From Channallabes apus (Eukaryota > Chordata > Actinopteri > Siluriformes > Clariidae), in NCBI GenBank assembly GCA_030522415.1, contig CM060113.1, positions 14,310,157 through 14,374,156 of the forward strand: 64,000 nt of DNA, in the 5' to 3' direction. Shown here in pieces: positions 22,394 to 33,723 of this stretch. The notes under the pieces are model-generated. The model ran no database searches, had not been told where the DNA came from, and worked only from the letters and a program-made list of their open reading frames with translations. Every line of letters starts with the position of its first letter. Within the stretch, counting starts at the first letter, position 1. Position numbers and translations under genes: made by a program.

Positions 22394-22662
22394 CACACTC
22401 ACACACCCCTGCATACACCATACACATTGTTTATTATTGTATTATATTTGTATATATTGGTTTCGGTGCACCGTGTTTGTTTGGTTATTGGTTTGTTTTG
22501 TATAATACACTTTGGTTTATTTTCACTACTTGCTCTGGTGTTACGTCTATTATTGTCCCGCCGCGGTTGCGCAATACCGGAAGTGGGGTTTAACAGCGCA
22601 TTCCTAGATTCCCGAATCCGTATTTGTGTAACAAAAGGTTTTATAATAATCCCAGCGTTACA
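22394..22662 (+). repeat. 5' LTR, second part
   Basis: The remaining 269 bp of the LTR after the E1 insertion, ending GCGTTACA. It looks identical by eye to 27814-28082. Confidence 0.95.
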
Positions 22663-22665
22663 TAG

Positions 22666-22682
22666 TGGTGGCCCGTACAGGG
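22666..22682 (+). promoter_or_regulatory. Primer-binding site of the gypsy element (probable)
   Basis: TGGTGGCCCGTACAGGG starts three bases after the LTR. TGG matches the CCA end of a tRNA and the position is right for minus-strand priming. I cannot name the tRNA with confidence. Confidence 0.55.
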
Positions 22683-22732
22683 AATCTATAATTTGGATAT
22701 TTTCCGGTTTTGTGTGACGTGGCTGTACAAAC

Positions 22733-25700
22733 ATGGACGCTAATGCTAACGCTAGCGCTAATGCTAACGCTAATGCTAGTGGTGCTATGAAGGCCGACCT
22801 GGCTATAGATAGTAATGTGATGGAGAGAGATGATGCATTTGTAACACGCCGTAACCCTACTGCTGAAATAACATCATTGATAAGTTCTCTGTACATATCT
22901 GATAGACATGATGATGATGATGATGTTATTGCTCATGTGTCTGATATTAATGTTGTGCAAACAATGAACAATGAACTAAATCAATGCAAGGCGGATGTGG
23001 AGGCGCTCACAGACAAAGTGAGCAAGTTCGAGCAGGATTTTAGACAATCCGTAAACAGCAGTCTAAACAGAGAAACCAGTTTCCGTGAGGCAGTGGACGC
23101 TGGCTTAGAAGGGCTGGAGCGCTACTGCCAAGAGGCCTTAGAGAAGCTGGAAAGAGCTGTTACTGACTGTTTTCTCCGACGTGACGTGATCTGGGAAAAC
23201 CAGATGAAGAAACTACGCTTCACGAGTACGCCCACCATCCAAAGATTACAGGCCTACACCCCTGCATCTCTCCAATCTCCGGTTCTACAATCTCCCAGCA
23301 CTCCGATCACGACATCTATAACAAAGGTAAAGCCATCCATCAGTCACGAAACTTATGACATTCCTCCCGGTGTTCCTACACACTCTTCTGCTCAGCTTAC
23401 CTCCTCAGTTTCTCCCTCTTCTTCTTCCTTTTATGGTCGACCACCAATCCGCCTGGAGTTTCCAGCCTTTGGTGAAGCTTCAGAGACCGCGGATGTACTC
23501 CACTTCATCGATAAGTGTGAGAACTATCTGGAGATCCGACCACTGCCCAGCCCAGAACTGCTAGGAACCCTCAGCACTGTTTTAAGCGGACCTGCTCTGA
23601 GCTGGTGGAAGGCAGAGAAAGGCAAGGTAAGGGACTGGATGTCTTTCAAACAGGCGTTTATGGCGGCATTCTTACCGGATGACTATCTCACGGAAGTGGA
23701 GGAAAATTTGAGGTCGCTGGTACAGCAGCCGGGTCAACGCCTGCGGGACTTCGCCTATGACTATCGCGCCCTCTGTCTGAAGTGGAAGCCGGATATCTCA
23801 GAGGAAGAACTGGTGGGGAGAATCCTGAATAATATCAACCCCAGAGTAGCTGGATGTCTGAGGGGAACGGTAACCACAGTTGAACAGCTCGTGAAGATAG
23901 GTTCGAGGGTGGAAAAAGATTGCAAGAGCTCCAGAGATTACTGGCAGAAGGTGGACTCTCAGCAGAACAAGGAGAAGAGTCATAAGAAGACAGGTGAGCG
24001 AGCTCCTTCAAAGTTCACAGCAGGACTCTCCATAGCTCAACCTCTACCAGCTCCATCTCTCCTCCTGGTTCCAGTGACGGTGAAAGGAAGAAAGGTGAAT
24101 GCGGTGGTGGACACGGGCAGTTCATACACGCTGATGAGGAACCATCTGTGGCAGACGCTCAACGATCAGGACCAAGTTGGACTTCCATCTCCTCAGAAGT
24201 TCGTCATGGCTGATGGAAAGATACATCAAGCACAAACACACGCCTTGTTACAGTACAAGTGGCACACCATCGAATGTGAGATACAGACATTCATCATGAG
24301 GGACGCTCACCTGGCCTTCTCTCTGATTGTGGGACTCGACTTCCTAAAAGCAACAGGAGCCATCCTGGACATCGCTGGAGGAGAATACGCACTGAAAACA
24401 GAGGAGGGGATCGTTTACCATCCATTTATAACGTCCCCACCCCACTGTGCACCATCGATGCTGACGCAACCAAGACCCATTCAGCTCCCAGCTACCGCCA
24501 ATCTTTACCTCGCCTTGCCAGTGACACCCGACGAGCTCCAATCTGCGGAAAAAAACCCTGAGATCACGCCATCATGGGACACCGACAATGAAGAGGAGCT
24601 GCTGAAACTCATGGCTGCTTGGCCACTCACCACCTCCAACACACTAGGAAAAACAGCAGTAGTGATACACACTATCACTTTATCAGATGACACTCCATTT
24701 AAATCCAGAGCCTATAGAGTATCACCCATTAAAAAGACCATTATAGAAGATCAAGTAGACCAGATGCTGAAGGATAAAATCATCCAACCTTCATGTTCAC
24801 CCTGGTCTTCACCTGTTGTGTTAGTACCTAAACCCGATGGGACTTACCGTTTTTGCGTGGATTACAGAAAGCTAAACAGCAAGACCAAACCTGATGCTTA
24901 TCCAATGCCGATTATACATGACATCTTAGAATCACTGGATGGCGCCTCCTGGTTCTCAAAATTGGATCTGCAATCAGGTTACTGGCAGGTGGAGATGGAG
25001 AAAGACAGCTGTGAGAAGACCGCCTTCATCACCACCAAAGGGCTGTTTCAATTTCGGTCCATGCCCTACGGACTCAGAAATGCCGCAGCCACCTTCCAGC
25101 GTTTGATGGAGAAAGTCTTGGCTGAAATAAGGGGGAAATATTGCTTTGTATATATAGACGACATCATTATCTACTCCAAAACACCGGAGCAGCACATCAA
25201 ACATCTTAATTCAGTATTCTCCAAACTTACCCAGGCCAACCTCTCCCTCAACATGAAGAAATGTCATTTCTTCAAAAGGCGGCTGAAGTTCCTAGGCCAT
25301 ATCATCTCCGAAGAAGACGTGCAGTTGGACCCAGAGAAAACCCTGGCGGTGGCTGAATATCCTCCTCCACAAGACGTAAAATCTCTTCAGCGTTTTCTAG
25401 GTCTCGCCGGATGGTATCACAAATTCATTCCCCACTTTGCCGATATGACATCCCCATTAAATCATTTGAAAAAGAAGGGAGTAAAATGGGAGTGGACGGA
25501 AGAATGCCAGAACGCCATGGAGAACATCAAACACGCCCTTCAAAACCCACCAGTACTAATTCAACCAAACCTAAATATGCCGTTCCAAGTACACACAGAC
25601 GCCAGCGAAGTGGGCCTGGGAGCCATTCTCACCCAGAAATCAGCAGAAGGAGAACGAGCGGTAGCGTACGCATCGAGAATGTTGAGAGTAGCTGAGCAGA

Positions 25701-26344
25701 ATTACTCCACATCAGAGAAGGAGTGTTTGGCTGTGGTTTGGGCTGTAGAAAAGTGGAGACACTACTTAGAAGGTCGCACTTTCGAAGTCTTTACAGACCA
25801 TGCCGCCCTGTCATGGGCCTTCAACTGCCCAAAAACCAGCTCGCGTCTCACCCGATGGACATTACGCCTACAGCAGTTCATATTTTCAGTCCATCACAGA
25901 AAAGGCTGCCTGAATCTGGGACCCGATGCGCTTTCCCGGGCGCCACCCCCGCTACAAGTAGGTACAGCTCCATGTCTTGCCATCATAACCACAAAATTGT
26001 CATCCGACTTACCAACTGACCTGTGTGAGATAACCCAAGCGCAAGTGAAGGACACCAATATCACGGAGCTGCTCTCTAAAGATCACCCAAGAGGCATAAA
26101 AGATCAGAGGGTCTCCTTCGAACATCATCAGGGCGCGTTATATCGCCGGGTACCCGTAAGAGACGGAGAAAAATTTCAGCTCGTTGTCCCCCAGTCACTA
26201 ATCAATAACTTTCTGCACTACTATCACGACAATCCACTGGGAGGACACCTAGGGCAACTAAAAACCTTGTTAAGGTTATTAGATGTAGCATGGTGGCCGA
26301 CGGTGCGGAAGGACCTGCAGCGTGTGCCAACAGTACAAAAATGA
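22733..26344 (+). CDS. Gypsy Gag-Pol polyprotein (gag, protease, RT, RNase H, start of integrase)
   Basis: An open frame of 1,203 codons. The first 17 residues are coded by a short tandem repeat (Asn-Ala runs). A Gag-like region follows (FPAFGEASETADVLHFIDKC near residue 243), without a visible CCHC zinc knuckle. The protease has VVDTGSSYTLM at about residue 457. The reverse transcriptase has PKPDGTYRFCVDYRKLN near 700 and catalytic YIDDIIIYS near 805. RNase H has VHTDASEVGLGA near 952. The integrase zinc-finger start HYYHDNPLGGH lies near 1160. The frame ends early inside that zinc finger: the sequence jumps from KDLQR to the text of the next frame, and the CxxC half is disrupted. Confidence 0.9.
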   Translation: MDANANASANANANASGAMKADLAIDSNVMERDDAFVTRRNPTAEITSLISSLYISDRHDDDDDVIAHVSDINVVQTMNNELNQCKADVEALTDKVSKFEQDFRQSVNSSLNRETSFREAVDAGLEGLERYCQEALEKLERAVTDCFLRRDVIWENQMKKLRFTSTPTIQRLQAYTPASLQSPVLQSPSTPITTSITKVKPSISHETYDIPPGVPTHSSAQLTSSVSPSSSSFYGRPPIRLEFPAFGEASETADVLHFIDKCENYLEIRPLPSPELLGTLSTVLSGPALSWWKAEKGKVRDWMSFKQAFMAAFLPDDYLTEVEENLRSLVQQPGQRLRDFAYDYRALCLKWKPDISEEELVGRILNNINPRVAGCLRGTVTTVEQLVKIGSRVEKDCKSSRDYWQKVDSQQNKEKSHKKTGERAPSKFTAGLSIAQPLPAPSLLLVPVTVKGRKVNAVVDTGSSYTLMRNHLWQTLNDQDQVGLPSPQKFVMADGKIHQAQTHALLQYKWHTIECEIQTFIMRDAHLAFSLIVGLDFLKATGAILDIAGGEYALKTEEGIVYHPFITSPPHCAPSMLTQPRPIQLPATANLYLALPVTPDELQSAEKNPEITPSWDTDNEEELLKLMAAWPLTTSNTLGKTAVVIHTITLSDDTPFKSRAYRVSPIKKTIIEDQVDQMLKDKIIQPSCSPWSSPVVLVPKPDGTYRFCVDYRKLNSKTKPDAYPMPIIHDILESLDGASWFSKLDLQSGYWQVEMEKDSCEKTAFITTKGLFQFRSMPYGLRNAAATFQRLMEKVLAEIRGKYCFVYIDDIIIYSKTPEQHIKHLNSVFSKLTQANLSLNMKKCHFFKRRLKFLGHIISEEDVQLDPEKTLAVAEYPPPQDVKSLQRFLGLAGWYHKFIPHFADMTSPLNHLKKKGVKWEWTEECQNAMENIKHALQNPPVLIQPNLNMPFQVHTDASEVGLGAILTQKSAEGERAVAYASRMLRVAEQNYSTSEKECLAVVWAVEKWRHYLEGRTFEVFTDHAALSWAFNCPKTSSRLTRWTLRLQQFIFSVHHRKGCLNLGPDALSRAPPPLQVGTAPCLAIITTKLSSDLPTDLCEITQAQVKDTNITELLSKDHPRGIKDQRVSFEHHQGALYRRVPVRDGEKFQLVVPQSLINNFLHYYHDNPLGGHLGQLKTLLRLLDVAWWPTVRKDLQRVPTVQK

Positions 26345-27299
26345 CAACGCTAAACCCAGTGGGTTACTACAGAGTACCATGGTTCCAGAGCCGGGACACA
26401 CCGTGGGACTGGACATCATGGGTCCTTTTCCAAGAAGTAAAAGGCGGAATGAATATCTTTTGGTGGTGGTGGATTATTTCACCAAATGGGTGGAAATGTT
26501 TCCCCTTAGGGATGTAAAGACGCCAAAGCTGGTAAAGGTACTGAGAGAAGAAATCTTTACTAGATGGGGAGTCCCCAAATATCTAGTATCCGATCGAGGA
26601 CCCCAGTTTACGTCTCAGCTGCTGGCACACCTCTGCCAAACATGGGGGAGCGTCCAAAAGCTAACTACGAGCTACCACCCACAAACCAACCTGACTGAGC
26701 GAGTAAACAGAACTTTAAAGGTGATGATCGCTTCATATGTCGGGGACCACCACCAAAACTGGGACCAATGGTTCCCGGAACTGAGATTCGCCATCAACAC
26801 AGCCCAACAGGAAACCACTGGGAAAACGCCTGCAGAACTCACACTTGGGCGACAGCTTAAGGGTCCTCTGGAAAGGCTCATTAACCATCCCCCAACACCC
26901 AATCACACAGCCTATTCGCTTCTTGAAAGGCAACAACGGATCACGGAGGAGGTGAAACTAAGAGTAAAACAGCAACAATCCAAACAAGTCAGATACTACA
27001 ATGCCCGGAGGAAAGATGCGCACTTTCAACCGGGAGATCTAGTTTGGATTAAAACTCACCCACTCTCCTCCGCAGCAAAAATGTTTTCAGCCAAGCTAGC
27101 GCCTAAGTGGGAAGGTCCAGCTGAAATTACAAAGAAACGAGGACCAATTAATTACACTGTGTCTTGGGGCAATCCACAAAAAAACGACACTTTTAATGTT
27201 TTTTTTCATTCATTCATCTTCTGTACCGCTTTATCCTCTATTCAGGGTCGCGGGGGACCTGGAGCCTATCCCAGGAGGATTACACTTTTAATGTGGTAA
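26322..27299 (+). pseudogene. Gypsy integrase core and C-terminal part, out of frame and SINE-disrupted
   Basis: This frame continues the polyprotein from CQQYKNDN. The catalytic triad is visible: D in VGLDIMGPF (about 26413), D in YLVSDRGPQF (about 26589) and E in NLTERVNRTL (about 26694). Between the second D and the E there are 34 residues rather than the usual 35, because NGQTER reads NLTER. A GPY/F-like end follows (KWEGPAEITKKRGPINYTV). The frame is offset from the upstream one, and after NDTFN it runs into the inserted SINE tail. The reading resumes after the insertion (VVNLKRFYGRS), so the ancestor was intact. Confidence 0.85.
27200..27281 (-). mobile_element. 5'-truncated SINE/L2-type tail inserted in integrase
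   Basis: The 82 bp match the 3' end of the V-SINE-like repeat at 8270 on the minus strand (TTCATTCATTCATCTTCTG, CTGGAGCCTATCCCAGGA). A 13-bp direct repeat, ACACTTTTAATGT, lies at 27187-27199 and 27282-27294. The gypsy reading is restored by removing the insert and one repeat. It therefore postdates the gypsy insertion. Confidence 0.9.
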
Positions 27300-27343
27300 A
27301 CTTAAAGCGCTTTTACGGACGTTCTCTTCAGACGCTGGAGGCT

Positions 27344-27355
27344 TGGGGGGGGGGG
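27344..27355 (+). promoter_or_regulatory. Polypurine tract of the gypsy element
   Basis: A run of about 12 G just before TCTA and the 3' LTR, at the expected place for plus-strand priming. The long G run could be a sequencing weak point. Confidence 0.7.
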
Positions 27356-27359
27356 TCTA

Positions 27360-28082
27360 TGTAGCGCGGCCACATAAAGGGACATTTTTATATATGGGTA
27401 AATAATTGAAGAGCTAATGCTGCTCACCTGTAGCCTAAGATGGGCCCGAACGGTTTTAAACTTCCCCTATGACAGTGTTGGTCACCGGGCAAGCTCCCAC
27501 GCGCATGCGCGATCGCGCCGCGAGGGACCCGGATGAGAACTGATCACGTGATCCGGCATAAAGCCGGAACCGGCGAGGAAGCCGGGACGGAGAGATTTCC
27601 CCAGCGCGCTGTGTGTTTTTGAGAGAGAGATAGTAGGTTGCTTCCCTTCGGATGATCAGTATTTGGATGAATCTCGTTGGACACTCACTATTCACCTCTC
27701 ATTCCGTTACTCTTGCTCCCAGTGGCGACATCAATCCTGGTGAGGCAGAGAATAAATCTCTCCAACTCATATTTCATTTCCGCAATACACTACACCCTGG
27801 ACTTCCACTCATACACACTCACACACCCCTGCATACACCATACACATTGTTTATTATTGTATTATATTTGTATATATTGGTTTCGGTGCACCGTGTTTGT
27901 TTGGTTATTGGTTTGTTTTGTATAATACACTTTGGTTTATTTTCACTACTTGCTCTGGTGTTACGTCTATTATTGTCCCGCCGCGGTTGCGCAATACCGG
28001 AAGTGGGGTTTAACAGCGCATTCCTAGATTCCCGAATCCGTATTTGTGTAACAAAAGGTTTTATAATAATCCCAGCGTTACA
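27360..28082 (+). repeat. 3' LTR (723 bp)
   Basis: Starts TGTAGCGCGG and ends GCGTTACA. It is uninterrupted and defines the target of E1 in the 5' LTR. A polyadenylation-type AATAAA lies at about 27751. It is followed by the ACTT target duplication. Confidence 0.95.
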
Positions 28083-28086
28083 ACTT

Positions 28087-31000
28087 TCCTTTATTTTTTG
28101 GTTGGTTTTTAACACAATTCCAGTCATTTCATATATCTAATTTGTTGTTCTTTTTCTTGAAACAGGCATGTAATTAAACCCTTATGAAATATAACTTGTT
28201 TTTTTTTTTTTTTTGCTAGACAAGGTAATGTAATGCTAATTTTAAAATGTTTGCTGATACTGGAATTGACGCAAGGAAATGTTGTGAAAGTGTAAATGAA
28301 TTAAAAACAATTAGCTGGTATAAAAACGTATGGTACTCTTCATGGCATACACCTCTTAAATTCAACCAATTTATCCCAAATTAAGTAGATGTCAACACAT
28401 TCCTCATGAGATGTTTGTATAATAAACTATGCATTATTTGCATACACAAATACATTTGAATGATTCACCTTACTAATATACAGTATTGGTACAAATTTAA
28501 CTGAGTTAGAAAAGTTAAAACATCTGTTATGCATTTAGGAAATAGAGCTTTGCTAAATATAATACAATATATATATTTTTTTTTCACTAATTCAGTTTAT
28601 GATTATGCCTATTCCAATAATTATTAACATGACTCACATATACAATAGTTTAATGAGGTAACCATATCCATGGAGGAGTGTGGACTAACATGTTGACAAA
28701 TCTGCAAATTGCAATCTTTAATCCTCTTGGTGTTTTATTTGCTGTTGTTCTCTCACCAGTAGCACTTATTAATAATGTCTTGACATTTCCACTTGGGAAA
28801 GAAAGGCAATAACAAGCCTTTGCAGACCATTTGCAGATCATGCAGATCATTTTATATGCTAATGCCATGCTGTTCAAGGATACAAATAAAAAATAAAGAT
28901 GAAGAAAGAAAGAAAGAAAGAAAGAAAAGCATAATATATAGTCATAAATAAAATGTAATAATCATACAATTAAGTAGTCATAAAAATAAATAATGTTAAA
29001 TAAAGCTATTTGTATATTAAACGCATTAAAAAGAATTACTTACATGTACAGTATAAATTTAATTTATGGCAGTGCAATATCTCAATATTAAGCTACACAA
29101 GAATTAACAAATTTTTTATTATACTTTATTAATTCCAAATGAAAGTCTATCTATTCATTAAAAAAGTGTTCTAGACACAAAATGTTCTAGACAAAAATAA
29201 AATAAAATAAAATAAAATAAAAGTCCAATGGATGTGCACATGAATAAAATATCTTGTAACTACTCGTTATCTGTAAACATTGTACTAAATATCAAGCACA
29301 AAGATAAATAATTATTCATATTTCATTTCAATGAAAAATGTCACTAAACCTCAGTCATAGTTCACAAACCAAAAGCTTGCCCCACTGGAATTATGGGAGA
29401 TTATTTTTGAGCTGATTAGAAAGTTAGCATTCAATACAAAAAGAAAAAGCATCAATTAAAAAAAGTTGCAAACAGTGATTTATAAAACCTTGTAATTAAA
29501 ATATGATTTTGAGGATTATGCTGGGTATTTACTTTGGGTTTTGGTTTTGCTAATTGTTTTCTTTTTATTGTTTGTCTCATTAAAACATTTTTGTTGACAA
29601 CATTTCTGTAGTCATTCGTAGCAGAAAATGAAATTCAAATATTGTTTCGGCATTAATTGACTCAGAAGCAGAAACAAGCCTTATTGATTAAGACCTAGTG
29701 CAACAAACAAGCATTCCCACTATTCCAGCCTCTGCAAAGCTTTCTCTATAAGCTCTGAATAGAAACACTCTAGGATATGAGTTAGTAACTCGAGTCAATC
29801 AAAATGTTCATCACTGTTCATCATAAGGAAGTGACATTCATTCTTCATCATTTAAAACTCTAGCTACCCTGTAATATCATAGCCACCCATACAGTAATAT
29901 GTGAGGGCTTCCTTGGTTACTAAGAGCAGGTCTAAGACTATTGTCAAAACTACCACTCTTCCTAGAACTCCAACTTCCATAACACATATCTGAACATATC
30001 TGTAATTCATCCTGTTTAATCAGTCTCTTTATGTAATGTTCACACAGGATTATTACATATATAGGTTTTATTACTCCAACACTGATTTTGCTTCTTTTTT
30101 TTTTTTTTTTTACAAAATGGTTTCGACTCTAAGCATGGATTTTTATTTTATTAGATATTTATTTTAGTTGGTTTTGCTTGGTGTTTTTTATTGTTTGTCT
30201 CTTGCGTATTGTCTTTAATGTCTCCATTTAATTTGAAACCAGCCTACATCGCTTGACTAAAGAAGGATAAAGAATTGACTACTGGCATTCTTTATACTGC
30301 AAAACATTTGGGTGCTTGCAAATAAGCTAATTTATCATTTATATAACAAACATCTAACTGCTTTAGCATGCATTAGAAAAAAAAATTCCAGGGTAGATCA
30401 TCTGGGTAGCTATTTGTGAACCAGCCAAGCCATGTGAGTACTTTAAATCAGCATGCAGGATAGTAAGGAATAAATGGTTTCCTTCTATATAGTGCACCTG
30501 CTAGGGCTGAAAAGCACTGCTAAGCAATTTCAAGGTAATGCCAACTGCTGGGAGTCAGCTGCTTTCTGTGGTCGGAGGTCCTTGAGAATTCATCTGAGTG
30601 CACTTTGTTAAGTGATGCACCATCCAACAGGGCATCAGCATGGTCATGTGGGCATAACACTGCTGAATGGTGCATAGCTACAGACGGTGCACTAGCAGAC
30701 CGTATGCTTTTGAAGGGCCTTATGGGAGAACTTTCAGAGCCCAATGTGCTGTATTTTCTTTCCAAATTGTATTAGTTGCTGCAGATTTTTTACTTTTATT
30801 TTATTTACTTTACAGAAAATTCATTGTAGACAAATAATTTATGTCTATAAAAAATATAGATAATTTAAAAAAATTATTAAAAGTTTGATCTTTTTTTTTT
30901 TTTTTTACTTCCAAGTAAATAGTGTTCAATTTATTTGTTACATTTTTTCTTGTTTTATTCATGCATTACAGTATATTTCATTGATTGATCCAGCTAGACT

Positions 31001-31379
31001 GCTAGAATTGCAGTTTGTTAACTTCATTTCATCTATCAGCATTTCTAATTGTGGTGTGTGGAACATTGATTTATCTGTTTCTGTCCACTAATACTGTAAT
31101 GCTTTAAACATTAAGGGATGACTAATGGACAAGCAGTCAGTTTACACACAGACATTATTCAGTACAGTGAATGAATACCTATACTATGATAGCAAGTTGT
31201 CATCATATACCAAAGTGAAACTAAGACAGGTAGAGCAGAAGTTTGATGATGCTGTAAACTGAAGTTTAGTTATTATTTATTATGTTTCTCATGATCTTTA
31301 AAAATCTTTGTGCACTCTTTTGTCCACTCCCTGCATTCTTTTTCTGAAATAATATACAAACTTCCAAACACCTTGTAGA
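28087..31379. other. AT-rich spacer
   Basis: No host gene is recognised. It contains (GAAA)n at 28900-28925, (AAAAT)n at 29199-29221, T-runs at 30094 and 30890, and a gypsy protease relic listed separately. 30520-30770 is less AT-rich but gives no recognisable protein. Confidence 0.5.
29641..29990 (+). pseudogene. Gypsy protease relic
   Basis: With stops and frame changes, the text reads ALIDSEAETSLID, DLVQQTSIPTIPASAKLSL, ALNRNTLGYELVTRVNQNVH and GLPWLLRAG. This follows the retropepsin region of fish gypsy elements, in which LIDSGAE is the active site; here the G is replaced by E. It is a different gypsy family from 17044. Confidence 0.55.
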
Positions 31380-31777
31380 TACAGTGGTTACCTAATCGGA
31401 ATGTTGGTTTTACCGTCGCTGCGCTCGGCGGCAGCATTTGGGTTTGTGCGTTTGCTGGCTTTTACCACTGAGTGGCGCTATATAATTACAGACTGACGCC
31501 TCATGCCTTAATTCATTCTCTGCAGGATTAATGAGCCGCAGCTCCTTTAGAACTGCATGTAGTAGCGGATAAAATCAAGTGAAACACTGTAGTTAAATGA
31601 ATTCATAATCACAGTATTAAAATTACAGTACAAATGTAGAATTCAAATTAAATAAAATCTTATTAGGATAAAATTTAAGCAAAATAAATGTTAACACAGT
31701 GAGCCTTTAGATTTTATCACGTGTAATTAGAAAAGACGCATGTAGGGTTTTGTGTCATCTTATTTCTTGTGTTGTTG

Positions 31778-32462
31778 TGTAACGGGTTCGACCCATGTTG
31801 CACGGGCGGCACCATAAAGCACGGACACGAGGCGAGGTCTTACGGGGAAAAGGGTCATTTATTTAGGTAAAAAGGGGAAGGAATGGGTTGAAGGCGGTAG
31901 AATGGAAAGAAAGGGAAGGGGATAAAGGTTGTGCATGTGTAGTTCCGGGGGCTGTGCCACATTGGCAGGCGGGCACACAGCTAACAATAAGTGGCGGTGG
32001 GCGGAGTGGCAGAATAGAGCATGCGGAGGCAGTGCTCCTGCACACTCCCTCGTGACAGCGCTTCTCCCGCTGTCAATGGCTGGTGGGAGTCCTCGCTGAC
32101 GCAAAAACTAACGCAAACGTCCTCGCAGCCTTTTCCTCTTTGGCAGTGGGGCTCCGAAGGCGGGCTCGGTGCGGGAGTGAAGATGCTGCGCGAGCTCGCG
32201 CAGGTCTTTCTGAGAACAGCGCGGGGATTTCAGTGTCCTTGTTTAAAGTCCCTGGGGCGTGTCACAACGCCCCACTCACATACCACTCCGCACCTTGCTT
32301 TTATAATGCGGAGCAAGCCCGAGATCATATTAACGTTAATTATCGCCAGCTGGCACGAATAGGCGGCTCCGTCCCTTTGCGGCCAATTCAGGGAGCCTAC
32401 GGAGTGAGCGAGTAGCGATAGTAGATTTGGGCGCACACCCATCAGAGGCACACGGCATAACA
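31778..32462 (-). repeat. Solo gypsy LTR (685 bp)
   Basis: Read on the minus strand it starts TGTTATGCCGTGTGCCTCTG and ends CGAACCCGTTACA, a TG...CA pair. It includes a TATAAAAGC box and an AATAAATGACCC polyadenylation region. No target duplication was found (flanks GTTGTTG and GATCATC). It belongs to the same LTR family as 12841-13510. Confidence 0.75.
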
Positions 32463-32667
32463 GATCATCATAATTTTCTATAATAGTAAATAATGACCCC
32501 CGTTGCGCTATACGACTGCTAGCAAACCCTTATGAAATACAAGTTAAACATTAAATGAATTTACAAAACTTTATGCGTGCTGTTAAGCGCTGATTCTAGG
32601 CAGAGGTGTCAAGTAACTAAGTACAAATACTTCGTTACCTTACTGAAGTAGAAATTTTAGGTATCTA

Positions 32668-33300
32668 CAGTGGTGTGAAAAACTATTTGCCCCCTTCCTG
32701 ATTTCTTATTCTTTTGCATGTTTGTCACACTTAAATGTTTCTGCTCATCAAAAACCGTTAACTATTAGTCAAAGATAACATAATTGAACACAAAATGCAG
32801 TTTTTAAATGAAGGTTTACGTTATTAAGGGAGAAACGAAAAACAAAATGAAGACTTTAGAGTGTCCTAGTCAAAGTCCTGACCTGAATCCTATTGAGATG
32901 TTGTGGCATGACCTTAAAAAGGCGGTTCATGCTAGAAAACCCTCAAATAAAGCTGAATTACAACAATTCTGCAAAGATGAGTGGGCCAAAATTCCTCCAG
33001 AGCGCTGTAAAAGACTTGTTGCAAGTTATCGCAAACGCTTGATTGCAGTTATTGCTGCTAAGGGTGGCCCAACCAGTTATTAGGTTCAGGGGGCAATTAC
33101 TTTTTCACACAGGGCCATGTAGGTTTGGATTTTTTTTCTCCCTAAATAATAAAACCCCTCATTTAAAAACTGCATTTTCTGTTTACTTGTGTTATCTTTG
33201 ACTAATAGTTAAATGTGTTTGATGATCAGAAACATTTTGTGTGACAAACATGCAAAAGAATAAGAAATCAGGAGGGGGCAAATAGTTTTTCACACCACTG
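32668..33300 (+). mobile_element. Internally deleted Tc1-like element nested in the hAT
   Basis: The ends CAGTGGTGTGAAAAAC are inverted repeats, with TA at 32666-32667 and 33301-33302. Joining the flanks restores GGTATCTATACTTTACTGG of the hAT. It is the same family as the Tc1 at 44352, but about 1 kb including the N-terminal two thirds of the transposase is gone. Confidence 0.9.
32845..33083 (+). pseudogene. C-terminal fragment of Tc1 transposase
   Basis: The frame carries the last catalytic residue in SPDLNPIEMLWHDL (E of DD34E) and ends in LIAVIAAKGGPTSY, the normal C-terminus of this transposase family. The helix-turn-helix domain and both catalytic aspartates are deleted, so it is not active. 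Confidence 0.9.
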
Positions 33301-33638
33301 TATACTTTACTGGAGTAATTATTTTTCAGCCAACTTTTTACTTCTACTCCTTACATTTTCATGCAATTATCTGTACTTTCTACTCCTTACATTTTAAAAA
33401 ATAACCTTGTTACTCCTATTTTATTTCAGCATGTCATTTAAAAAAAATAATAAAAAATCGCGCCATCCGGATGGAGCGAATTTGATTGTGGTTGGATGAG
33501 AAGTATAAACATACCATTCCAACACCCTATTGGTTGGTATGCGATCCATCGCACCTGTACGTCACGTCACACACTCCAGCAAGGACATTTGAATAAAATA
33601 GCACTTTCGGTTGATAAGGTTGTGATAAGTAGACGAAG

Positions 33639-33699
33639 ATGTCCGTGATAGAGACTCAAGATTCGAGTGAAATGTCACAACCAAGCACCAGCGAGGAAG
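33639..33699 (+). other. Possible first exon of an hAT transposase
   Basis: ATG opens a short acidic, Ser-rich stretch (MSVIETQDSSEMSQPSTSEE) that meets GGTAAC, a possible splice donor, at 33700. Its place inside the hAT suggests the start of the lost transposase gene. It is too short to be sure. Confidence 0.35.
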
Positions 33700-33723
33700 G
33701 TAACAGCACCAGGACGGTAACAT

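Larger units (their letters stand above)
17044..28082 (+). mobile_element. Ty3/gypsy LTR retrotransposon, nearly intact, interrupted by E1 and a SINE tail
   Basis: The element is bounded by the 4-bp direct repeat ACTT (17040-17043 and 28083-28086). Both LTRs start TGTAGCGCGG and end GCGTTACA. Removing the E1 insertion leaves a 5' LTR of exactly 723 bp (454 + 269), the same as the 3' LTR. By eye the two LTRs differ at about six positions, so the insertion is young. Internal order is primer-binding site, gag-protease-RT-RNase H-integrase, purine tract, 3' LTR. No envelope gene is seen. Confidence 0.95.

Noticed and set aside
22399..22896. 165-codon minus-strand frame over LTR and gag start
   Set aside because: It is produced by the GC-poor LTR end and the antisense of the Asn-Ala repeat.
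27456..27695. 79-codon minus-strand frame, repeated at 17140-17379
   Set aside because: It is inside the LTRs; conservation only reflects LTR identity.
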